Source of the DNA: Rhodobacter sp.
GTDB taxonomy: Bacteria > Pseudomonadota > Alphaproteobacteria > Rhodobacterales > Rhodobacteraceae
Direction of reading: 5' to 3'
DNA: 8,681 nt
Assembly (NCBI GenBank): GCA_027482795.1
Contig: JAIXVS010000338.1
Coordinates: forward strand, 1 to 8,681
A program made the translations under genes and the position numbers. The notes beneath the pieces are model-generated. The model saw only the letters and a list, made by a program, of their open reading frames with translations. It did not search any database and was not told the origin of the DNA. Below, piece after piece: positions 1 through 6,038 of this stretch (position 1 is the stretch's first letter; each line of letters opens with the position of its first letter).

Positions 1-144
1 CACCTCTGGCCCCAGCAGAACAAAGCTGCCCACAGGCGTGCCCGGTGGCAGCGCGTCAACCACCTGCACGCCCGCAAGGGCGGGGGCATTGGAGAGCTGC
101 GTGAAAATCGCCGCTTGCAGCGCGGCACTGGCGGAATAGCTCAT
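1..144 (-). CDS. GTA tail terminator, g8-like (DUF3168), 5' part only
   Basis: Only the first 48 codons lie in the window; the gene continues beyond position 1. The protein starts MSYSASAALQAAIFTQL and continues with a VVDALPPGTPVGSFVLLGPE stretch, the pattern I associate with DUF3168 proteins (RcGTA g8). In siphoviruses and GTAs this protein forms a ring capping the tail tube and joining it to the head stopper. The start is well supported: a GAGGAGG Shine-Dalgarno lies 7 bases upstream, and the ATG overlaps the g7 stop as ATGA, implying translational coupling. The position directly after g7 matches the head-to-tail order in RcGTA. The rest of the gene and its C-terminal fold cannot be checked here. 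Confidence 0.85.
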   Translation of the reverse strand, partial: MSYSASAALQAAIFTQLSNAPALAGVQVVDALPPGTPVGSFVLLGPEV

Positions 145-479
145 GCGGGAACCTCCTCGCGGGAAAAGCACACCAGATAGCGCCCCGTTGCATCGCGTTC
201 GGCCACAGCGAGAATGGTGAAAATGCGGCTGCCAAGGCGCAGGCGCTGTTCGAGGCGCGGGCGCGCAGCGCTGCCCACAGGGGCTGCGCGCAGGGTGATG
301 CGATAGGGCACTTGGCTGACGAAGACCTCTTCACCCGCCGTGATGCGTCCCGCACCCGAGGTGATTTCCGCCCAATGGGTGCAAAGAGTGGCCCAAGTGG
401 TGGTGAACCCCCCCGCGCCATCTGGCAAGCGCGTGGCCTGTTCCAAGACCAGCAGATGCGTCAGCTGCGGCGCGCTCAT
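141..479 (-). CDS. GTA head closure (stopper) protein, g7-like
   Basis: This 112-residue protein resembles the phage head-tail joining family (Phage_H_T_join type, RcGTA g7), which closes the portal channel after DNA packaging and forms the docking surface for the tail. Visible family features are the N-terminal LTHLLVLEQATRLPDGAGGF segment followed by W29 and the WAEI strand (residues 36-39), then a beta-rich C-terminal half with YRITLR (59-64), RIFTIL (85-90) and AERDATGRYLVCFSREE (93-109). The length is typical. The ATG overlaps the g6 stop (ATGA), and a purine-rich AAAGGGGG lies 6 bases upstream. Its own stop overlaps the g8 start, so g6-g7-g8 look translationally coupled. The family call is from pattern recognition, supported strongly by position. 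Confidence 0.87.
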   Translation of the reverse strand: MSAPQLTHLLVLEQATRLPDGAGGFTTTWATLCTHWAEITSGAGRITAGEEVFVSQVPYRITLRAAPVGSAARPRLEQRLRLGSRIFTILAVAERDATGRYLVCFSREEVPA

Positions 480-1111
480 ATCGCGCCCCCTTTGCCCGCA
501 CCGCCGCCCAGAACGCGGATGTTGCGATAGCGCTCGATCAGGGTTTGCACCGCCATTGGCAGGCCAAAGCCCTGCATGGCTGGCCCCGCGTCATGGCGCG
601 TCTCGTAATATTGCGCGGCCAGCAGCATCACAGCTTGGCGCAGGTCGGCAGGCACAGAGGCCCAAGCCGCGCCATAGCCTGCAGAAAACAAAATCTCGAT
701 CCGCCCATCGCTGGGCACAGTGGGAAACAGCATGCCCACAGCCAGAATCTTGGGCCGATGCGCGTCGGCTTGCAGCGCATAGCGTGCGCCGTCCAGCACC
801 ATTTCCACGCCAGACACATCAAAAACCGACAGTTTGGTCACCGCCGCCACGGGGGCCAGCGGCAAGGTTTGCGCCGACAGGCTGCGCCAATCGGGCAAGG
901 TCAGTTTGAAATTGCGCGTCAGCAGCGCCTTGCCAGTGCGTGCCTCTATCGCGGCAAGGGCGGCGCGCAAATGCGCCTCGATCAGCCCGTCTTGCAGCCC
1001 ATCCACACCAAAGGCCGTGCCAAGGCGCAGATGATCCTTCAGGCCAGCCAAGGGCAGATCTGCACTGGCGGTTTGGGTCAGTTCGGTCAAAATCATCTTG
1101 TCGCCTTTCAT
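476..1111 (-). CDS. GTA head-tail adaptor/connector, g6-like (phiE125 gp8 family)
   Basis: The 211-residue protein begins MKGDKMILTELTQ. It carries an N-terminal LKDHLRLG helix and the LIEAHLRAALAAIEARTGKA segment that is characteristic of phiE125 gp8 / HK97 gp6-like connectors. A SAGYG turn, a helix ending in QYYETRH, and a C-terminal LIERYRNIRVLGGG follow. In GTAs and HK97-type phages this protein forms the ring docked under the portal, above the stopper. The frame stays open upstream to 1216, but the ATG at 1111 is chosen because GGGGAGG lies 7 bases before it. The next ATG at 1096 has only AAAGG. The extra upstream residues would be arginine-rich and unlike the family. It overlaps g7 by 4 bases (ATGA) and lies 133 bases after the capsid gene, the largest gap inside the cluster. 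Confidence 0.88.
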   Translation of the reverse strand: MKGDKMILTELTQTASADLPLAGLKDHLRLGTAFGVDGLQDGLIEAHLRAALAAIEARTGKALLTRNFKLTLPDWRSLSAQTLPLAPVAAVTKLSVFDVSGVEMVLDGARYALQADAHRPKILAVGMLFPTVPSDGRIEILFSAGYGAAWASVPADLRQAVMLLAAQYYETRHDAGPAMQGFGLPMAVQTLIERYRNIRVLGGGAGKGGAI

Positions 1112-1118
1112 CGCAAAG

Positions 1119-1125
1119 CCTCCCC
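1119..1125 (-). promoter_or_regulatory. Ribosome binding site deciding the g6 start
   Basis: On the minus strand GGGGAGG lies 7 bases before the ATG at 1111. It is stronger than anything before the upstream in-frame start at 1216 or the downstream ATG at 1096. It directly abuts the 3' arm of the 12-bp inverted repeat, so RNA folding could affect its use. Confidence 0.75.
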
Positions 1126-1202
1126 ATTTGGGCGCGCATAGCCGTCTGCGCGGGGGGAGATGGGAGGAGAGCAGCCAAACGGCCAAAGCCGCGCGCCCAA
1201 AT
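1126..1202 (-). repeat. 12-bp perfect inverted repeat in the g5-g6 leader
   Basis: The arms are 1126-1137 (plus strand ATTTGGGCGCGC) and 1191-1202 (GCGCGCCCAAAT), a perfect 12-bp match separated by 53 bases. In the minus-strand transcript the second arm ends exactly where the GGGGAGG ribosome binding site of g6 begins. The loop contains a pyrimidine-rich run with CCTCCC (1162-1167), which is complementary to part of that ribosome binding site. This could be an RNA stem presenting or, in an alternative fold, masking the g6 ribosome binding site. A DNA-binding role is also possible. The repeat is seen directly; its function is inference. Confidence 0.6.
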
Positions 1203-1230
1203 CGCCCCCGCCACACAGGCGGCGGGGGCG
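1203..1230 (-). promoter_or_regulatory. Strong GC hairpin after the capsid gene (terminator-like, no U-run)
   Basis: A perfect 10-bp stem pairs 1203-1212 (CGCCCCCGCC) with 1221-1230 (GGCGGGGGCG) around an 8-base loop, 15 bases after the capsid stop codon. In the minus-strand transcript the hairpin is followed by only three U residues within GAUUUGGG, so it lacks a proper intrinsic-terminator tail. It could be a partial terminator, or a stabiliser protecting the 3' end of capsid mRNA, and either would raise capsid output over downstream genes. It abuts the 12-bp inverted repeat next to it. Function is inferred. Confidence 0.6.
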
Positions 1231-1244
1231 GCGATCACTGCATC

Positions 1245-2441
1245 TTACGAGACAGCGATTTTCAGCAGCTTGATTGCGGCGTAATCCGTCACATCGCCGC
1301 CCACCCGCTTGCTCGCATAGAACAGCACATTGGGCTTGGCGCTGAACGGGTCGCGCAGAATGCGCAGGTCGGGACGCTCGGCAATGGTATAGCCTGCGTT
1401 GAAATCGCCAAAAGCAATCGCAAAGGCATTTGCCGCGATGTCAGGCATATCTTCGCAGACCAGCACAGGATAGCCCATCAGGCGGGCAGGTTCGGATGCG
1501 GCCAAGCCGTCCGACCACATGAAACGCCCATCGGCATCTTTCATCTTGCGCACAGCGCCTGCGGTTTTGCTGTTCATCACAAAGGCTGCATTGGCGCGGT
1601 AATCTGCACCCAGCGCATAGACCAGATTGATGATGCAATCGACCGAATTGGTGGGGGCAAAATCAGCCGCAGCGCCCGTGGGCACATAGCCAAGGCTGCC
1701 CCAAGCCCATGAGCCATTGGCCAGTTTTGGCGCGGTCAAAAAGCCCTTTGGCTTATCCACCCCATCGCCGCTGATAAAGGCTGCGGCCTCGGCGCGGATA
1801 AAGCGCGTGGCGATTTTGCCTGCCAGCCAGCCTTCAACGTCAAAGGCGCTGTCATCAAGCAAACGCTGGCTTGCCTTTGGCATGGCCGACAATTCATGCA
1901 ATTTGATGGCAATACGTTCGATCTGCGGGGTTGCCGTCTCGCTGGTGGCGGCGGCTTCGGTGGCCCAGCCGCTGCCCACTTCGCTGCGGTCAACCAACAC
2001 ATCAAAAGAGGTGGCATCGACCTGCACCACATTGGCAATCGAGCGCAGCGAGGATGTCGAGACCAGCATCGAGCGGATGCTGTCTGCGGTTTGCGGGTCT
2101 ACCAAATAGCCGCCGTCAGCCGCAACGGCAGTGGACATCGCCTTGCCTTCCAGCACCAATCCGCGCAAGCCATCATCATCACCGCTGCGCAAATAGGCAC
2201 CAAAGGCCTTTTTGTGCGGCACGTCTGCTTCTACCGCCACGCTCAGCGCAGGGCGGCCATAGGTCATTGTTTTACGATCAAGCATGGTCAGTCGCTCTTC
2301 CTGTTGTTGCAAAGATTGCGTCACATCGGTCTGAAAGCTTTTGAAAGCGTTCAGAAATTCTGTCATGGCGGCCTTGGCTTCGGCCGCAGGATTTTGGGCT
2401 TTTGGCATGCCGCCATCGGCCCGAGCCTTGGTCTCGGTCAT
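1245..2441 (-). CDS. GTA major capsid protein, g5-like (HK97 fold)
   Basis: This 398-residue protein belongs to the phage HK97 major capsid family (RcGTA g5), which forms the icosahedral head. Residues about 20-60 are charged and helical (AEAKAAMTEFLNAFKSFQ, QQQEERLTMLDRK), like the HK97 delta/scaffold domain removed during maturation. The N-arm begins near A101 with AMSTAVAADGGYLVDP, and K100-A101 sits almost exactly where HK97 is cleaved (K103-S104). Further family features are the DVLVDRSEVGSGWATEAA strand region (about 148-165), ISGDGVDKPKGFL (about 223-235) and the C-terminal LMGYPVLVCEDMPD and FGDFNAGYTIAERPDLRI. The ATG at 2441 has AAGGA 6 bases upstream; the stop is TAA. It follows the protease gene by 43 bases and is followed by a strong hairpin, in keeping with a highly expressed gene. 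Confidence 0.95.
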   Translation of the reverse strand: MTETKARADGGMPKAQNPAAEAKAAMTEFLNAFKSFQTDVTQSLQQQEERLTMLDRKTMTYGRPALSVAVEADVPHKKAFGAYLRSGDDDGLRGLVLEGKAMSTAVAADGGYLVDPQTADSIRSMLVSTSSLRSIANVVQVDATSFDVLVDRSEVGSGWATEAAATSETATPQIERIAIKLHELSAMPKASQRLLDDSAFDVEGWLAGKIATRFIRAEAAAFISGDGVDKPKGFLTAPKLANGSWAWGSLGYVPTGAAADFAPTNSVDCIINLVYALGADYRANAAFVMNSKTAGAVRKMKDADGRFMWSDGLAASEPARLMGYPVLVCEDMPDIAANAFAIAFGDFNAGYTIAERPDLRILRDPFSAKPNVLFYASKRVGGDVTDYAAIKLLKIAVS

Positions 2442-2484
2442 CGGTTATCCTTGGGTTAAGGGTTGACCCTGCGCGCTGCGGGCG

Positions 2485-3093
2485 CTAGCGGCGGGATGCC
2501 AAAGTTTGGCCTGCGTCTTTCAACATCGCGGCAAACTCTGCCCAGATTTCGGCGGCCTCTGCTGCGCGCAGATCTGCATCTTGCGCATCTGATTTGGCCG
2601 AAACCCGCGCTTCGGAAAGCATCGGGAAGGTCACAAGTGAGACTTCCCACAGCTCAAGCTCGGTCAGCAGGCGCGCGCCGCCTGCCTCCTTGGTGGATTT
2701 TAGCGTGCGATAGCCAATCGACAGCCCGTCAATGGCCCCCGCATCCAAAAGGGCGGCCGCCTCGCGGCCCTTATCCACCGCCGTAAGGATGCGGCCCTTG
2801 ACCCAAAGGCCCGCCTCGTCTTCGCGCACCTCGTCCCACACGCCGATGGGTTGGGCGGGATCGTGTTGCCACAGCATTTTCACGCCGCGCCCTGCGGCAG
2901 ACAGGCGGGCAAGGCTGGCCTTATAGGCGCCTTTTTGCACCACATCCCCGCCCTGATCGCGCGCGCCAAACAGGCTGGCATAGCCCGAAATCACATGGCC
3001 ATTGGGGCCATCTGTCACTGTCAGCCCTGCTTTGCTGCCCGCCTTTAGCGCCAGAAATTTGCGCTCTGGCGCGCCATCCGTGATCCAAGTCAT
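2485..3093 (-). CDS. GTA prohead protease, g4-like (peptidase family U35)
   Basis: HK97-type prohead maturation protease (RcGTA g4), which cleaves the N-terminal scaffold domain of the capsid protein inside the prohead. From the chosen start the protein has 202 residues. Visible family motifs are HVISGYASLFGARDQGGDVV near the N-terminus (residues about 33-52), the candidate catalytic His in LWQHDP (H77), the candidate catalytic Ser in DGLSIGY (S125), and ELWEVSLVTFPM (about 147-158). The tail after residue 165 is helical and charged. The ATG at 3093 is preferred because GAGG lies 6 bases upstream. An ATG at 3105 would add four residues and overlap the g3.5 stop as ATGA, but it has no ribosome binding site. 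Location between portal and capsid genes is the standard order. Confidence 0.92.
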   Translation of the reverse strand: MTWITDGAPERKFLALKAGSKAGLTVTDGPNGHVISGYASLFGARDQGGDVVQKGAYKASLARLSAAGRGVKMLWQHDPAQPIGVWDEVREDEAGLWVKGRILTAVDKGREAAALLDAGAIDGLSIGYRTLKSTKEAGGARLLTELELWEVSLVTFPMLSEARVSAKSDAQDADLRAAEAAEIWAEFAAMLKDAGQTLASRR

Positions 3094-3099
3094 TCCGCA

Positions 3100-3103
3100 C
3101 CTC
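3100..3103 (-). promoter_or_regulatory. Ribosome binding site deciding the g4 start
   Basis: Minus-strand GAGG lies 6 bases before the ATG at 3093 and inside the end of g3.5. The alternative ATG at 3105 has no comparable purine run at the right distance, so the shorter protease reading is favoured. Confidence 0.55.
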
Positions 3104-3359
3104 ATTTCATTGCCGCCGCAAGCAGGGCTTCGGCCATTTGGGCCAACAAAAACCCTGCCAGCCCGTAAACCCCCAGCCAGATACGCTTTTCCAGCCGTTC
3201 CAGCGCCGCATCAATCAGCCCAAGGCGGTAGTCCAGCGCCGCCCAACGCTCATCCGACACGCGCTCATTCGCCTCAATACGCGCATGGGCCGCATCAAAA
3301 CTGTCGTATAAAAACCGCGACCCCGTCGCCGTCTCGTCCGTTTTGCGCAGGGGCGGCAT
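3102..3359 (-). CDS. Small coiled-coil/membrane GTA protein, g3.5-like
   Basis: This 85-residue protein has two visible parts. Residues about 15-60 are charged and helical (DAAHARIEANERVSDERW, ALDYRLGLIDAALERLEKR), probably a coiled coil. Residues 61-83 are hydrophobic (WLGVYGLAGFLLAQM onward), long enough for one membrane helix. RcGTA has a small gene, g3.5, at the same place between portal and protease; I know of no firmly established function. The ATG directly follows the TAA stop of the portal gene, with GAGG 5 bases upstream, so it is probably coupled to portal translation. Its stop overlaps the upstream alternative g4 ATG. A membrane-associated assembly or scaffolding role, or a holin-like role, is conceivable but unproven. 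Confidence 0.75.
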   Translation of the reverse strand: MPPLRKTDETATGSRFLYDSFDAAHARIEANERVSDERWAALDYRLGLIDAALERLEKRIWLGVYGLAGFLLAQMAEALLAAAMK

Positions 3360-4544
3360 TTACACCTCGCCCACTGGGTCTGCGGCCAGTGCAGGCAAGC
3401 CCAGCAAAACCCTCTTTTCCTGCGGCGTTAGAAAATCTGCCGTGCCTACCCGCAGCCACTGCGCATCGCGCTCGGCGGCAAGGGCGGGGATTTGGTCCAG
3501 ATCGGGGCGCAGTTCCACGGCCTCGCCCGTAAATCCTGACAGCCACGCCGACAGCCCCGCCGTCACCCTTGCTGCCAGCGGCAGCACGGTCAGGCGGTAA
3601 AAGGCGCGGTTGGCCTCTTGGTAATTGGCATAGGTCGCATCCCCTGGAATGCCCATCAGCATCGGCGGAATGCCAAAGGCCGTGGCAATCTCGCGCCCTG
3701 CGGCCTCTTTGGTTTTTTGGAATTCCATGTCCGATGGGGAAAAGCCCATCGGCTTCCAATCCAGCCCACCTTCCAGCAGCATCGGGCGGCCCGCATTGCG
3801 CGCGCCTTGATGGTTCGTTTCAATTTCCGAAACCAGCCTGTCATATTGATCGGATGACAATTGCGATTGCCCATCCGCGCCGCGGTACACAATCGCCCCC
3901 GATGGGCGCGCGGCATTGTCCAGCAGCGCCTTTGACCATGCGCTGGCAGAATTATGCACATCCACCGCCACCGCCGCCGCCTGAAGGGGCGACAGGCCGT
4001 AATGGTCATCTTGCGGATGGAAGGTTTTCAAATGGCAAATCGGCTGCGCATCGGGGCTCATCGCAAAGCGGTGCGTGCGCCCGCCCACGGTGTAATCATA
4101 GGCCATGGGCCAGCCATCAGGCCCAGGAACAACTGCCATGCGATCTGACCGCAGAACATGCAACTCGGCTGGAAGGCCCGTTTGCCCAACCGCCTCGATA
4201 TAGGCGTTGCCCGACAGCAAAAGATGGCCATAAATCGCTTCCAAAAGTTCGGCCTTACCCTGCGCGCCATTGGGCCGCGCGATCAGGCTTAGAATCGGGT
4301 GCTGATCGAAGCGCTGGCTTGCGTCTTGCAAAATCAACGGCAGCGCAGCGGCGGCTTCGGAAATCAGTTTCACCGCGCGAAAGCCCATGGGGTTGGCCTG
4401 AAACCCCGTTTTGGCAAGGCTTACCGCATCACGCGCCGACCATGCCACGCGGCCCGATGTGTTAAACGCCACCACACGGCCCGTTGCCGAGGCCTTCTTT
4501 TCGGGCAACTGTGCCGTGGCCCCGCGCTTTAGAAAGTCGAACAT
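3360..4544 (-). CDS. GTA portal protein, g3-like (HK97 portal family)
   Basis: The 394-residue product is a phage portal protein of the HK97 family (RcGTA g3), the dodecameric ring at one head vertex through which TerL pumps DNA. Visible family features from the chosen start are FQANPMGFRAVKLISEAAAALPL (48-70), HPILSLIARPN (82-92), LLLSGNAYIE (108-117), HYGLSPLQAA (181-190), NAARPSGAIVY (210-220) and FGIPPMLMGIP (290-300) with YANYQEANRAFY (305-316). The C-terminus contains FLTPQEKRVLLGLP. The frame is open to 4592, but the ATG at 4544 has AAGGAG 6 bases upstream, and MFDFLKRG is a normal portal N-terminus. A 75-base, moderately A/T-rich gap separates it from the terminase stop; I see no convincing promoter there. 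The TAA stop abuts the g3.5 ATG. Confidence 0.94.
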   Translation of the reverse strand: MFDFLKRGATAQLPEKKASATGRVVAFNTSGRVAWSARDAVSLAKTGFQANPMGFRAVKLISEAAAALPLILQDASQRFDQHPILSLIARPNGAQGKAELLEAIYGHLLLSGNAYIEAVGQTGLPAELHVLRSDRMAVVPGPDGWPMAYDYTVGGRTHRFAMSPDAQPICHLKTFHPQDDHYGLSPLQAAAVAVDVHNSASAWSKALLDNAARPSGAIVYRGADGQSQLSSDQYDRLVSEIETNHQGARNAGRPMLLEGGLDWKPMGFSPSDMEFQKTKEAAGREIATAFGIPPMLMGIPGDATYANYQEANRAFYRLTVLPLAARVTAGLSAWLSGFTGEAVELRPDLDQIPALAAERDAQWLRVGTADFLTPQEKRVLLGLPALAADPVGEV

Positions 4545-4550
4545 CGCTTG

Positions 4551-4556
4551 CTCCTT
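4551..4556 (-). promoter_or_regulatory. Ribosome binding site deciding the portal start
   Basis: Minus-strand AAGGAG lies 6 bases before the ATG at 4544. It rules out the longer reading from 4592, which would add 16 residues without a ribosome binding site. Confidence 0.75.
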
Positions 4557-4619
4557 GCAACCTGTGGCGGGGTGTTTTCCGCGTTGACCCAAACATATTG
4601 ACTAAAAGTTTAAGGGTTT

Positions 4620-6038
4620 CTAACCCAGCGTTCGCACCTGTGGGCGGCGATACTTTTCGGCGGGGTGGATGATAAGTTCCGTCAGCGCCCAGACCAGCGC
4701 ATCCACGCGGTCAGGGCTGCCGCGCCCGCTAAACCCCTGCGCTGTCATCAAAAACATCTGCTCTTCAAGGCGGGTTAGGCCGCGCAGATGCGCCACGCGC
4801 CCCTGCTCATAGAGTGCCGCCACGGGTTCGGCCCGTGCGCCTTTGCTCGCGCGGGCATGCACCGCGCGAAACGGCACCAGCGCGTCAATTTGCCGAATAA
4901 CCGTTTCCACCAAATTACCGCCTTGGTTCACTTCGGCCACCAGCCGATCTGCCCCGTGCCGCGCCATGGCATCCAGCGCCGCGCGCGCCCAAGTCTCTGG
5001 CGATGCGCCCTGCACCGATGCATCTTCCAGCACCACCGCGCGCCAGTTTTGCGGCGGCCCATCGGTGATGGCCCCCACCACGACAATGCCGCAAGTGTCG
5101 GATGCTTTATGCGCCGATACAGGCGGATCCACCGCCACCACAATGCGCGATAGGACGGGCGCGGTATCAATTCGCCCCGCCTCAATCGCGCCTGCCTTCC
5201 ACAGCGCGCCTTCCACGCCGTCAATCAGCAGGCCTTCCAATTCTTGCCGCCCCAATTGCGTGCCCGCATATCGGCTGTGCACCTCGGCCAAGAAACTTGC
5301 CGCCAAATTGGCGCGGTTGGCGGTTGTAGGGGCATGGGTGACAACCGTGCTGTCATTGGCCAAAATCGCCTTTAGAACAGGCACGTTTTGCGGCGTTGTC
5401 GTCACCACTTGGCGCGGGTTGTCCCCCAATCGCAGCGCAAATTGCAACTGATCCCACGCATGTTCGCCCTTTTTCCATTTGGCCAGCTCGTCCACCCAAG
5501 CCGCATCAAACTGCGGGCCGCGCAAACTGTCAGGGTCATGGGCGGAGAAAACTTGCGCCACTGCGCCGTTGGGCCAAACCAGCCGCTTGCGCGTGGCCTG
5601 CCATTCGGGCCGCCGATCAGGGGGCGAGCAGGCCAAAATGCCGCTATCCCCAAACACCATCACCTCGCGCACTTGGTCGATGGTTTCGCCCACCAGCGCC
5701 ACGCGCCGCGCAACGCCCCCGTCCAGCGGCCCCGCGCCTTCAACCATGCTGCGCACCCATTCGGCCCCCGCGCGGGTTTTGCCCGCCCCGCGCCCGCCCA
5801 TAATCACCCATGTCTTCCAATCGCCCGCAGGCGGGGTCTGATGCGGCATCGCCCAAAACTCGAACAGATAGGGCAAGGACAGCAGCGCATTATCACTCAG
5901 ACTGCTCAGAAACTCCTCTGTCATCTCTGGCGGCGCGCAGGCGAGCCAATCTGCTCCCAATTTCAAATCGGGCGGCGTCAAGGTCGTATCCAACAGTGCC
6001 ATTGGCTGCTGCGAGGGATTTTTCAATTTTTTCAACAT
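4620..6038 (-). CDS. GTA terminase large subunit, g2-like (TerL)
   Basis: ATP-driven packaging motor and nuclease (RcGTA g2). From the ATG at 6038 the protein has 472 residues. The N-terminal ATPase shows Walker A GGRGAGKT (81-88), Walker B AWVDE (180-184) and a TTTP coupling motif (213-216). The C-terminal RNase H-like nuclease shows likely metal-binding acids in VVAVDPP (D304), LVAEVNQGG (E369) and DRVDALVW (D446). LSDNALLSLPYLFEFWAMPHQ precedes the ATPase, as in related GTA terminases. The start is uncertain. The ATG at 6038 has a purine-rich GAAGAGAG upstream, the ATG at 6002 has none, and the ATG at 5924 overlaps g1 least but removes a DWLACAPPEM segment that I think is conserved. Depending on the start, the overlap with g1 is 146, 110 or 32 bases. 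The stop is TAG. Confidence 0.94.
   Translation of the reverse strand: MLKKLKNPSQQPMALLDTTLTPPDLKLGADWLACAPPEMTEEFLSSLSDNALLSLPYLFEFWAMPHQTPPAGDWKTWVIMGGRGAGKTRAGAEWVRSMVEGAGPLDGGVARRVALVGETIDQVREVMVFGDSGILACSPPDRRPEWQATRKRLVWPNGAVAQVFSAHDPDSLRGPQFDAAWVDELAKWKKGEHAWDQLQFALRLGDNPRQVVTTTPQNVPVLKAILANDSTVVTHAPTTANRANLAASFLAEVHSRYAGTQLGRQELEGLLIDGVEGALWKAGAIEAGRIDTAPVLSRIVVAVDPPVSAHKASDTCGIVVVGAITDGPPQNWRAVVLEDASVQGASPETWARAALDAMARHGADRLVAEVNQGGNLVETVIRQIDALVPFRAVHARASKGARAEPVAALYEQGRVAHLRGLTRLEEQMFLMTAQGFSGRGSPDRVDALVWALTELIIHPAEKYRRPQVRTLG

Noticed and set aside
1112..1216. N-terminal extension of g6 to an in-frame start at 1216
   Set aside because: It would add 35 residues rich in Arg and Trp across the inverted repeats. 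The ATG at 1111 has a strong GGGGAGG at ideal spacing.
819..1238. Minus-strand 139-codon frame overlapping g6 and its leader
   Set aside because: It is in another frame of g6, with no family features. The g6 frame has clear connector motifs.
1098..1712. Plus-strand open frame of 204 codons opposite capsid and g6
   Set aside because: Composition is that of a shadow frame (Cys, His and Arg rich), and it is fully antisense to the well-supported capsid gene and the g5-g6 gap.
4545..4619. Internal promoter in the terminase-portal gap
   Set aside because: The stretch is moderately A/T-rich but has no convincing -35/-10 pair on the minus strand. A TTGACC on the plus strand points away from the genes.
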